Shown here: piece after piece, positions 13,601-25,100 of the stretch | How positions within the stretch are numbered: position 1 is the first letter of the stretch | Layout of the letters: every line of letters starts with the position of its first letter | Assembly (NCBI GenBank): GCA_012064415.1 | Contig: SSNU01000144.1 | Location: 299,084 to 363,083, forward strand | DNA: 64,000 bases | DNA from: Gyrodactylus bullatarudis | Taxonomy: Eukaryota; Platyhelminthes; Monogenea; Gyrodactylidea; Gyrodactylidae | Reading direction: 5' to 3' | Notes under the pieces: generated by a model | Told to the model about the DNA's origin: nothing | The model's database searches: none | The model's input: only the letters and a program-made list of their open reading frames with translations | Made by a program: the position numbers and the translations under genes

Positions 13601-16600
13601 ATGAAATAATTCTAAACAAAAGTTCATCTTTATATATTATTACAAGACTTACGTTCAGTATTGGCCAATTCAAAGTTTGATGGAGAGAGTCCATTAACCA
13701 CTGAAATTATGGAACATATTCTTGTTAGGGCTGCCAAACACTGTTTGCTACTACGATAGGAGCGAACTGGTGTATATGCATTTAGGAAGAATTCGATAAG
13801 ACGAAAATTGATGCAGGAAGAGGAAAGATTATTCTGTCCATTTATTGTGAGGCCATTATGTAAATAACTTCTGGATATTTTCGGCATATTTATTAAATAA
13901 TCGAGAGTTATTCCCTGGAGATGAGTTATGGCGAAGAAGAGGGCAGATTCTTCGGCTGCTGTCCAATCGGGACCTGAGCCGAGATTAATTCCAGGTAGGC
14001 TGAGTGCACCGTATGGATGTTGAAGAGAGGCTACTAATGAAGCGACACCATCAGAAGTAATTAGGGGATAATCCACAGTTGGCATTTGATTGTTGCCTGG
14101 CTGGGAACTTTGACTTTGACTTGTGGGATAACGGACACTCTTTAGGAATAAAAATTAACTTTAGTTAGAAATTGTTCGAAATAACCTTAACCCTTAAAGT
14201 CCCACTGTGCCTTTGAAGGCACATACCACTTAAGCAACTCATTATTATTCATCTAGGCGTCAGAAAATACTTCGTTTACCACTCATTCGATAGGAAATTT
14301 ATCAATCTCCTGGAATACGCAAAGATATTGGCTTTATCATTTGTCAAACTCGAGCTATTCTAATTCAAAGAGAGTTGATTTTTTTTTTAAATTTAAATTT
14401 TGTTTAAAACGTTTTCTTGAAAACCTACTTCCCAAGGTCATAGGTAAAAAGTAAGATAACTTTTATCGAAGAATCATGCCTCTAGAATTCAAATATGCAA
14501 TCGCCTGAACTCTATTTGCAAAAGCTACAAAGATAGCCTGTTTTTGGATCAAAAATGACCCAATTTTTGGTCGATAACTTTTGAACCAAAAATAATTGCG
14601 TTGAAGCAACTGTAGATTCGTAATCAGCGTGTTCACAAACCATATGATAGACAAAAGATGGAATGCGAGTCATGAAAAAAAATTCTCTGGGACTTTAAGG
14701 GTTAAAAGGAGAAATTGTGGTCAACTAACAGATACATTGAAATGTTGTTTATTCATGGCCATTGAGGCAGCTGCAACATTGAGCTTGTAGGCAAATGGAA
14801 TAAGCAGATACCGATGGAATAGAGAAGAGTTAATCATATGACTTATAGCACTGCAATGAGTATACACAATGGTTGGATCTCGAGGTAGTTGGTTCTGGAT
14901 ATAGGCAGGTAGATTGGTTGGAAGAATTTGTTGGTTGTTCGGATGAAAAGATAACTGTTGTTGATAAAAATTTGAATTATTACTGACTGGGGAGGGTTGA
15001 CTAGACTGGTTAGAGTTCGGTCCACTGAGAGCTGTATTGAATTTGTTTTGTGGTTGATTCATTGAGGGACCGAGGCCCCCGGGAAAGCGGCCAGGATAAT
15101 TTTGGAAATTATTTGGACTTCCTGGATACATGTTGGAGCCTTGAGAGCCGATAATTCTACGTACACGCTCTGAACGAGGTACAACTAAATAGAAAGGAAT
15201 TATATTTTAGAGTTCAGAAATTAACCATTTCAAAGATAACTAACTGCTCAGTTCTGGTTTATGATATGAAGCCCTGGGGACTAAGAAGTTACGAGAAACA
15301 CCCTGACCATTTTCTTTGCACCAAATCAAGTTGAGATTGATTGGCTGACCAGTGACAATAAAGTTTGGAGGAACCGGTGTTATATACTCATCATTATTTG
15401 GGTCTGATTTCTTTTGATTTGACAAGTTATTATTAACAAACTTGCGTCTTTTAAAATTTGGATTCTGAATATTGAGAATGCTGCTGGAGACACTTTGGGA
15501 TTGAGCCAAGGGTCTCTTGACGCCGCTCTGAATTGATCCATTGACAAGAGAACCTTTGTTAGTTGGGATTCGATTCATCCTGGGCAATTCAGAATCCAAC
15601 ATGGGATCAGGATCATAGTCCCAGATGGAGTTGAGGGAAATTATATTTTCAAGATCACAGTTATCATAGAATACAATATCACTGATCCTTTCTCTCTTCA
15701 TAACAAACTGGCTGGATGAGAATGAGGAATTATCGTCTTGGGTGTTTTGCTTGTATCGACTAGCATCAAAACCAAGAGGTATCCATACCTTGAAGAAAAA
15801 TATTGAATTATTTTCAACTAAAAAGTTTCATGCGGAAACTTACAGGTAGTTCATTATAAAAGGCTTCGTCATCTCTTGGAAGGGAATAAAACAGTTGATA
15901 CTCTTCTTTACCGAGATGATTATTGTCTAAAGATTCACTCTGCTTGAATCCAATGTAACGATGGAATTCATCAATCAAGTCTTGGTGATGATTAGTACAT
16001 AGTTTCGATTGAATCTCTGAGGGGAATAGGGAATCTTGAATGGAAAAATGATTTTCCTTATTGTTATGGGAAATATCAAATGCTTTGACATTGCCATCTT
16101 CTGTGACTTCAGTTTCTTGTGCGATTTGTTCTGCTATTGAGAGAGAGTACAATTCTTGATCTTTGCTATTCTCGAATATTTCAAATCCTTTCGACAATAG
16201 TTCAATGGCCAATGGAATGTGAGCTGATTGATTTCGTCTCTTTTGAGATTCTGTGGATGTCTGTACAGATTGAATGGAAGAGTCATTATCGTTATTCGAG
16301 GCTGTGTCCATATTCTCAGTATTCTGGCCGCCAGCACAACTACTTACTGTGCTTAGGGCATCGGTGTTTGAGCTACTGTTATTACTAAAGAATAATTGAA
16401 CAACATTCGGTAAGACACGACTCGCCAAGAGTTTTCGATACCCAGAACAACGATCATTATTTGAGCTTTCCTTGTTAATCTTTGTAAGCTTATTCATTAT
16501 GACGAATACTGAGGAGGGTAGAAGCCTAGTCACACCAGTTGTCACCAAATTCGTTTCAACACATGGTAATTGAGAAGGACTGCTTTGGTTAATAGAAGGT

Positions 16601-19600
16601 GTTGCATAGAGACGATAGACTCTCAACAGAGGCAATTGTGACCCATCAATGGAAGAGAAAATGCGTGAAGATAATTCATTGGAGAGGCCACAGAGTGCCA
16701 TGCAATGAAGTTTATTTCTTAATGCATCATTAACTTGAACTCTCCAATCTGTGTCAAGAATGATGACGGAATCTTCTAGGCACAAATTCAAGTAGGACAT
16801 GGTTGTCCATGGAAGACGTCCATTCATCAGGGCGATTAAGGGACCACGTGATCCCCGTGACCATTGATTAGCAATGTTTATAGAGTCATGAGAATCTAGG
16901 ACCAAGATAGACTGACTTTTGTGTAGGCCAGTGTTGAACTTGGCTCGAAGCCAGGCTTCTATTAAATTCAGCCATTCACTACGATGTCCAATAAGTAGGA
17001 TAATTCGAGATCTTATATTTTTCTCATCCGACTTCAAAAGGGAACTTAGGATATAATCTAGTCTTTGTAGTTTACCAGAATCTATTTCTAGGTCATTAAT
17101 GGAGTAGGTGGGTAGCTGTTGGATTGGCATTGGACTAGGAAATTCAGGAATGGGTGAGTTTGATCTCTGTGCGAAAACACTCGGGCGATATAAATGAGGA
17201 TTAACAGTCAAACTTTGATTCATTATATTGTAATCTTCGAGAGAAAGGATCTTTTCGCCAAAACTTTTGATGGTTAGCTGAAAGGGTTCCCTGCCGGATC
17301 TTGTTAAAAGACTAGCATGCTCTGATATAATTGTGGGCTCATTATTCTCTGAGAGAAAAGACTTGTCGGATTTGACAATGATTTCTAAAATGAAAATGAT
17401 TTATTCAATAGTTGGATCAACTCTAGGCTATGCATTATGGTAAAGATTGTTGATTCAAATTATTTATATGCTTACTTTTCATAGAAATATCTAGATTCAT
17501 TTCTTTGATTTCTTTTTGTGTAATAAATGGTCTGTTATTCTCTTCATAGTCCTGGTCTTGTTCGAGATCTGAAAAATATGATTTATCTATCTGACTATCG
17601 TCTAGTTTACGTTTCTTGGCTTTGGCACTATCAGGTGGAGATTCAGAGGCTCTCGTACGTTTTAGATTACTCTTTTCCGAGAATGCACTGTCACCTTTGA
17701 ATGATTGATTCATCAGTTCATTACTCCAGATATAATTCTCATCAAACAAATTGAAGGGGGTATTGTGAAAGAGGCACTCTCGGTCTTCACGCATACGTTG
17801 AATTTCTTTGAGACACTTCAAAGGCTCTGAATAGTACAATTTTTCTTCTTCTTCCCAAACAGGATTTAGACTTATTTGATAACTGGAATGATAGTGAAGG
17901 GAGTTTGACACAAGGGACCATAAGTGATTGACAACATTCTTGTAGGTTTTCTCCAATAATATTGGATGGTTACATATCAAAAGACTGTTATTGACTGTTT
18001 CTAGTACATCGAGTAAGTCACCGTGTTTTATTGCTTTGTCCCCGCTGGTAGATAGAATTCAAATTTAATTTCTTTTGAAAATTTTTAAATAATTTTAATG
18101 TTAACCCTTTCGATACCAGAGGTCATATATGACCTATGTTCAAACTGACTTTTTTCAATGATTTTGAAACATTTTTTCATGATTATTTTTTGATAGTATA
18201 TCACAAACTATCTTAGTTTGCTATCATGCTATATTTTTGCTAGCCAGGCATAAGAATGCCATAGATATTTGAACTTTTACCGAAGGAAGTAGAATTCCTT
18301 AATTCATGATCTATTTTTATAAAAAAATCAGTCAACCCCGGAAACAGGGATTGACCAACCAGAATCAGAAGAAAATGTTAACCAATGAATCTTTAATTGT
18401 AATTCTCTGCAAATATGTACTTATATGGCATGTATCACACTGATGAGTATGCCCGAAATAAAGGCCGTATTTGTGAAATAACTGGCATCATCTTCTTCTT
18501 TCCACATTATGACCACAGTGACTCAGCACAAAACCGATGTTCATAGACATCTTTCAGACCAAAACTTTCTTAGTTTGCTATCATGCTATATTTTTGCTAG
18601 CCAGGCATAAGAATGCCATAGATATTTGAACTTTTACCGAAGGAAGTAGAATTCCTTAATTCATGATTCTTTTTGATCGAAATTATTAAACTTATCAATG
18701 TTCAGAGATAATAAGATTAATTTCCGTAGAAGCTAAATAGTTAATCCAAAACAGGGTATATTTTTTATGCATGAAATCAATGAGCAGTTCCATCAATAGT
18801 CTTGTGAAAATGGGGCAATTTTCAACCCCATTTTTTATCTAGGTTATTTCGTAATAAGATCGAATGTAATTTAAAATTTATCCTTTTTGACATTAATTGA
18901 GTCTTTGAAACAATTAACTTTCAAATAAATCCCTTCATTGGCAAAGTTTCACTCTAAATTACTCACCAGTAGATGGGAATTTCAATATAAATCAGACCCT
19001 GATGAAATTATGTGTAAGAAAAAATTTTCATAAATAATTGTTTTTTATCATCACATTTTATATAATTCTGTGAGAGAATTAAGCCTGAAACTTTATTCGT
19101 TCAGCTATGGTATCGAAAGGGTTAAAAGTGGGCTATGAAGCTGAAAAAGAATTGTGTAGTATAGGATAGATAAGTCTTACACTTTTGATTGTATTATAAG
19201 ATCATGTTTGATGCTCTGCAATGTGGAGAGGGGGCATTGGATTTCCTCTTCATAAACTAAATTATCCCAGTCCTCTTCTTCATCATCAAATCGGAATTTG
19301 AACCAGTCGATAAACTAAATAGAGGATTTGTTTGTTTCATTCAAATAGGAAATATATAAACAAGTTTGATAAATAATAGGATGGCCACAATTTTTTGGAC
19401 TTACGTCATACATGGGAATTTCATGTTTCAATGGAAGTTTCATAAATTGAGCAAATAGCATTTTGTTCTTGCAAAACATTGGCATATCCTTGTGAGCAAT
19501 CATGATTCGTTGATCTAGGATCTTGAGTTTTACTAATATTTGACCAAGCCATTCATAACGTAGATCTGTTGAGTCCTCTGTAATCATGTCTTCCTTAGGC

Positions 19601-21941
19601 ATTTGAATCATCTCACTAGGTGTATGAGACTCTTCAGGATTGTTTTCTAATTTGATTCTATCGGATTGAAGGTGTTCTTGAGTATGTTCCTTGGAATGAT
19701 CTTTCAAACTTTCTTGGCTATAGAATAAATGAGACATGTGCAAGGTGACTGTTTTCCAATTGGTTATGCTCCAGAAAAAGTGAGGCTTTTCCTTTAATGC
19801 CTTGTAAGTTGCGACGACAATGTGGGTTTTGCATGCGTTGATTTCTTTCTTGAGACGTCGACCACTGCCAGATGGATCTTCATCTTGCCCTAGGAAGTAT
19901 CGAACACCGAAGCCTGGACATATCAAGGTTATGAGATATCTCCAAAATGGTATCTTCTGTCTACTGGTCAAGATTAAATGAGGACCCCAATTTCCAGAAG
20001 CAATAGAGTTTTGGTTTTTCTCCGGATTAACATTAGTTAGGAAAGCTAGATGAATCAAGAGAATAATTTCAGCATCCAAACTGTATTCGGAAGAGCAAAG
20101 GAGAAGACAAGGAAGTTTCTTCGTATAACAACATCTTAACCATTTGAAGCATTTGGTTAGAGATTCATTTGGTAGACTTGACATACGACACAAGGATGAC
20201 TGAGGTAGGATATATTTCTGGCCCATATTTGACTTCATCAAGTCTAAAAGATATTTATCCCCTGCCAAAGAGCTATCTTGTTTCAAACTCTTTTGTTGGA
20301 CATTATTCATTGACGTAAACTTGTACTGATGAATCAGTTTGGCATAGTCCAGACTAGATAAATCAATCTCATTTTGTTTATCCAGCATATCGGCCTTAGG
20401 CTTGATGTCCTCCTGAAACTCAGCATCTTCTTCATCTATGTGGCCTGGAGTACCGATGGCAGAGTGAAAGCTATCCCTTGTTGATTCATCATCATCATCA
20501 TCATCCATTGACTCTAAAGGTGATTTTTCATATTCTAATTGGTCAACTTTAACTTTGGGATTATGGTTGGTGACGCTTAGTCTAGAGGATCTACGTACTT
20601 TTGTATCTTGAATGCATTCATTTATCGGGGCACTTTGAAGATATCCAGAAGGTAGTGTTTCTTCCAGACTTTTTTCATTGTCGTCAATAAGATTTTTTAT
20701 AAGCTCCTATTTAAGAGATTTTTAAATTATTAATTTGTTAAAATAAATTTCTAATAAACACAAATTGAATAGGCACAGGAAAATTTTAAGGTAAAATTAA
20801 CATTGAAAAACTTACACTTTTAGATGCCATTTCATCAATGGCATTGTGGATCATGGTCTCGTGCATTTCCTTGATAACTTGGCCAATTTCTTTGTTAGAT
20901 TCTTTAATGAGTAGATCCATATCTTCAGAACCTGTAGAATGTTGAGTGTCGTCAGAAAATGAATCATCCTCGGTTAAATCATCACTTTTGGCATCTTCAG
21001 AACCAGATGCTGAGGAACAGGGACTATTGTATGTATCATTTGGACTAGGAAGCCAGTCTTCGTCTTCTACTTCGTGATTCACAGAGACACTAAGCCATTC
21101 TGGAGTAATGCTGCTTAGTTGGTAAAGGAAATTTTCATTCTTGTTCAAAAGATTGGACCATTTTTCGTAAACTTCAACATTCTCACTGACATCAATGTAC
21201 TTAAAAATATAATGAACATGAGCATACATTATTAATCTGAGACCACCATTGTTTAATGTATGATGCGACAAGATTGGCTAATTTCTTTTTATGGGCTTCC
21301 TCTAAAAGAGCTTCTTTTTCTTTTATCAAACGTTTTGTTTCCAGGAATAATTTACAGGAATGTGCAAGCTTTGGATTGAATTGAAATTTAATTTAACATA
21401 CTTGTTTGGCAGCTGAACGTTTCCATTTACTCTCCTCATTAAAATCAACAGCCATCCAGACAATTTCATCATGAAGAAAATTTATATGAGTCGCAGGTAT
21501 ATCTATTTCTTTAATCTTTGGAAGACGGCTAGCAGACCAAAGACCACGTTTTTTAAGAAAAGACATTCTATGAAGGACATAAGCCTCTTGCTTTGAGTCA
21601 ACAACATGGTCCATGTCTTTGGAGCAGCTGTCATTGTAAAAATAGGATGGACGATGGGAAAGTTTATTTTGTGATGATGCTGAATGAATATGAAGTGAAT
21701 AAATATCCTCTTTGTTTGAATTGCAATAATCTCGAAAACCCTGAACTAAATTCTGTGAACCTTTCAAAGGAGTTAGAGAATCCAAAATTTTTTCTTCCTT
21801 GGAACTTGAAGGTTCTTTCAAAGAAAGAAGCTTATTCATTTCATTTTCCACAGAAGAAATTATAGTTTTATAATTATTACAACTGTCATCGATTACTTCA
21901 TCAACAACGCCTTCCATAGGTCTATTAAATGTACTTAGCAT
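10694..21941 (-). CDS. EP400: EP400/Domino-A homologue with a degenerate SNF2 ATPase
   Basis: Fifteen exons: 21941-21402, 21368-21228, 21199-20816, 20706-19405, 19314-19181, 18044-17476, 17384-15844, 15788-15245, 15184-14730, 14139-13653, 13592-13213, 13149-12490, 12117-11209, 11148-10867, 10786-10694. Together they give 8421 nt, 2806 aa, all in frame. The family is the TIP60/NuA4 scaffold and H2A.Z remodeller in the nucleus. Domains: HSA (about 140-227, WMAVDF...KWKRSAAKQ), acidic linker, SNF2 lobe 1 (about 520-810, GNWGPHL conserved), CNHP block, lobe 2 (about 1125-1285, DSGKL and YRLYA), SANT (about 1927-2010, ending YRSSKQC), a conserved NPSHIAALQEYSI block, then a Ser/Gln/Asn-rich tail. 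The ATPase motifs are replaced: LLLCSSEYSLDAEI where GLGKT is expected, TLHMSH for DEAQ, and no arginine pair in motif VI. ATG 21941 is the first after an in-frame TAA. The protein lacks the long N-terminus of vertebrate EP400. An intact frame argues against a pseudogene. Confidence 0.85.
14187..14705. mobile_element. piggyBac-like MITE in EP400 intron 9 (family A)
   Basis: Perfect 18-bp inverted ends: TTAACCCTTAAAGTCCCA at 14187-14204 and its reverse complement at 14688-14705. The outer TTAA on each side fits the piggyBac target site, and CCC is the usual start of piggyBac terminal repeats. The element is 519 bp. The 63-codon frame inside (14463-14654, minus) resembles no transposase I know. 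Related copies are at 663-1150, 9845-10148 and 42275-42547. Confidence 0.8.
18211..18310 (+). repeat. 100-bp internal direct repeat, copy 1
   Basis: Begins TCTTAGTTTGCTATCATG and ends CCTTAATTCATGAT. The same 100 bases recur at 18568-18667, an offset of 357 bp, with no difference that I can see. Both copies lie inside the piggyBac-like element. Confidence 0.85.
18568..18667 (+). repeat. 100-bp internal direct repeat, copy 2
   Basis: Second copy of the 18211-18310 repeat. Flanking bases differ on both sides, so the duplication is limited to these 100 bp. Confidence 0.85.
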
Positions 21942-22107
21942 GTCATTAGAATAGTAAAATTTTTAATTGATATAAAAAGACATATAAATTTGTATTAAAA
22001 TTTTGTTTTAAACAAACACGTTTCATCTTTTTTGCAATCTTGATTGTTTATATTGATTAAAAACTATCATTCATTTGAAGGAACCTATTTGACTGGGCCT
22101 ACTTAAA
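21942..22107. promoter_or_regulatory. Shared divergent promoter of EP400 and CASK
   Basis: Only 166 bp separate the EP400 start codon (minus) from the CASK start codon (plus). Unless each gene has a further non-coding first exon elsewhere, both 5' UTRs and core promoters must fit here. The stretch is AT-rich with T-runs. I see no convincing TATA box or initiator. Confidence 0.6.
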
Positions 22108-25100
22108 ATGGATGATAATGTTTTATTTGATGATAACTATGATCTCTGCGAGGTTATTGGAAAGTAATATAATATTTTTTATAACAAAAGGGGCCCATTT
22201 AGTGTTGTTAGGAGATGTGTTCATAAGGAGACTGGACAGCAGTTTGCTGTCAAAATAGTTGATATAATCAAGTTTACTAACAGTCCTGGTCTGTCTACTG
22301 CTGATTTAAAAAGAGAAGCCAGTATATGTCATCTTCTAAAGCATCCGCATATTGTCGAATTAGTTGAAACTTATACATCAGATGGAATGCTCTACATGAT
22401 TTTTGAATAGTAATTTTCTATTTTTATAAATTTTGCTAGTATGGAAGGTTCAGACCTATTTTTCGAAATAGTCAGTAGAGCTCAAGCTGGTTTTGTTTAC
22501 AGTGAAGCAGTAGCGAGTCATTACATGAGACAAATTTTAGAATCAGTCCGTTTTTGTCATCAGCACAATGTTATTCATCGAGATTTGAAACCTCACTGTG
22601 TGTCTTTGGCAAATAAAGAAAATTCGGCACCTGTGAAAATAGGAGGATTTGGTGTTGCAACTCAACTTGATCCTATAACAAATTGTTTAATGGCTGATGA
22701 GCCATTTACTGTAGATCAAGAAATATTTGTGTCTTTACGCAAAGATCAATGTGGCCGTATCGGTACGCCGCACTATATGTGTCCTGAGGTTGTGAAAAAA
22801 GAGCCATATGGAAAACCTTCAGATGTTTGGTCCTGTGGTGTTCTACTATTTGTTTTGCTCAGTGGTTCCTTGCCTTTCAGTGGTACAAGAGAGGCCTTAT
22901 TCACACAAATTATAAATGGAAAATATATTGTATGTCTTTTGAAAAAATAATTTTCATTCATAAATCAATTAAGCAAATCTTTTAGTTTAAAAGCAGAGTT
23001 TGGGAAATGATAAGTCCAGAAGCAAAAGATTTGGTTTCACGACTTCTCGAGGTAAATCAACGAGGAAGATTGACCGTTGAAGAGGCTCTTAAACATCCTT
23101 GGATTGTTCAAAAAACATGCATTCCTAAGACACACCTTCAGCAGACTGTTGATGAAATGAGAAAATTCAATTGTCGACGAAAACTCAAGGGTTCTGTTCT
23201 AGCAGCCGTATCCAGTATTAAATGGGCATCTTTCAATATGGACTCAGATAATGAATTCAAACTGCCCCCGCTAGAAGAAGATGATGAGATAATTTCTTCC
23301 GGTAATTTTGATTAGAGATGTTAATAATTCGAATACATTATTTTTTTATTAAAATAACAAGTGAATCTATTAATTTTTAAAATATTCTCTAGCTGTCAGC
23401 AATGTCTTGGATAGCCTTGAAGAGATGCAATATTTATTCGACTTCAAGGAGAAGGATGAATTGGTTATGCAGGCCCTGAATAATGAGGAATTGCATAATC
23501 TCTTGATCCTCTACGATATAATCAATACCTATTCAATGTCTCAACAAAACAAGGGATCTCATGGTAAAGTTCAGTATGAAAATGCATGGGAAAAGCTTTC
23601 TGATGTGAGTTATTTCCTCATTATATCTTGAATTTTAATGATAATTACCACATTGTTATTCAGCTGCTACCAGATTTGAACAAAACCAAATCTCCCGAGT
23701 ATTCACAATGCTCAGAAGAATTGATGAAAATTCTCACTTCGCCTCACATTAGAGTAAGATATTTTATGTTTCTCCTATATCATATTTAAAAATTTGACGT
23801 CTTGTTTAATACTAATTTTGGTTTCCTTTAAAATCAGAGTTTGCTACAAGCTCATGATGTTATCGTTCATAATGTATATGGACCAGAGGGCATTTGTGTT
23901 ACTCCACCACCTATTTCCTCATTTTTGGTCGAAGTGGATGAGGAGGATGAGAATCTGAACGCTCCAGTTGGTACAATTAAATCGTACAAAAGTAACACAC
24001 CCAATGTGAAGCGTGTACGGTTGGTGCAATTCCAAAAGAACCACGATGAGCTTATGGTAAGTTTTTATCTCTCTCTCTCTAATTAACTAGATTTAGTTCA
24101 ATTTTTGAGAGGTAACATTGCCGAATCGTATAAAGATTTGATTTTACTGAGTCTTCACCGGACTTTGCAAAATTGGGATCCAAAGTAAAGTCGGAGAAGA
24201 CACCTCAAATACGAACATGTTAAAATTGATAAAGCCACATTTTTATCTGTGGTCGAAAAACTAAAGTTGATTAAAGTTTTTATTATCAATAGTTTAAGAA
24301 AATGGCCCTCAATCTGATATCTGATTTGTGGTCAAATATTTTTACTTGATACAGATCAAGGTGTTTCTAGATTTGGCCTATAAAATCGATTGAAGAAAGT
24401 TCATTGGGCAAATCTTTTCAAGGCCAGCATTTTCCAAATGAAGTTAATTGAATCTAACTAATCTAATTATTGATTTTAGGGCATAACGCTCAAGTTAAAC
24501 GAGGAAAACAAGTGCATTGTTGCCCGGATTCTACATGGCGGAATGATCCACAGACAAGGAACTCTTCATGTTGGAGATGAACTTATCGAGATAAATGGAG
24601 AAGCAGTGGCAGGCAAATCTGTTGAATATCTCCAAAGAGTACTAGTACGTTTGACAAAAAGAAAAACTAAATAAGAAAGGAGTTAATGATGAATTCACTT
24701 TTAGAGAGAGGCTAGCGGAAGTGTTACACTTAAAATCCTGCCTAGTTATAGAAATAATACAATTCATTGCGAAGTAAGTTTACCATTTAAGAAGGTCATT
24801 TTTGATAAGGGAAATAATTCAATTTCCTTTTAAACAGATGTACGTTCGAGCTTTGTTCTCCTACGATCCGAATAGCGATGAAGTTATTCCTTGTGCTCAA
24901 GCTGGAATTCAATTTGAGGTGGGAGATATTCTGCAGATAATCAGCAAGGATGACATAAACTGGTGGCAGGCAAGGAGATGGGGCACCGACCCCAATATTC
25001 TTGCAGGTCTAATTCCAAGTCCTGAACTCCAGGAGTGGAAAGCTGCAAGTAAAGCCAATGAAAAGGTCAAAGAGGGCTCAGCTCATTGCGGAAATTGGTT

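Larger units (their letters stand above)
18101..19125. mobile_element. piggyBac-like non-autonomous element in EP400 intron 5
   Basis: Perfect 18-bp inverted ends: TTAACCCTTTCGATACCA at 18101-18118 and its reverse complement at 19108-19125. Both are flanked by TTAA. The 1025-bp element makes up most of the 1136-bp intron 18045-19180. It holds an exact 100-bp direct duplication (18211-18310 and 18568-18667). Only the TTAACCCTT of the ends is shared with family A, so this is a separate subfamily. No open frame of transposase length is present. Confidence 0.8.

Noticed and set aside
10694..21941. EP400 homologue as a pseudogene
   Set aside because: Fifteen exons stay in frame over 2806 codons and non-motor domains are conserved. 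Loss is confined to catalytic motifs.
22690..22760. A 34-nt intron inside the CASK activation segment to explain the extra residues
   Set aside because: The possible GT...AG pair removes a length that is not a multiple of three and would break the downstream kinase frame.
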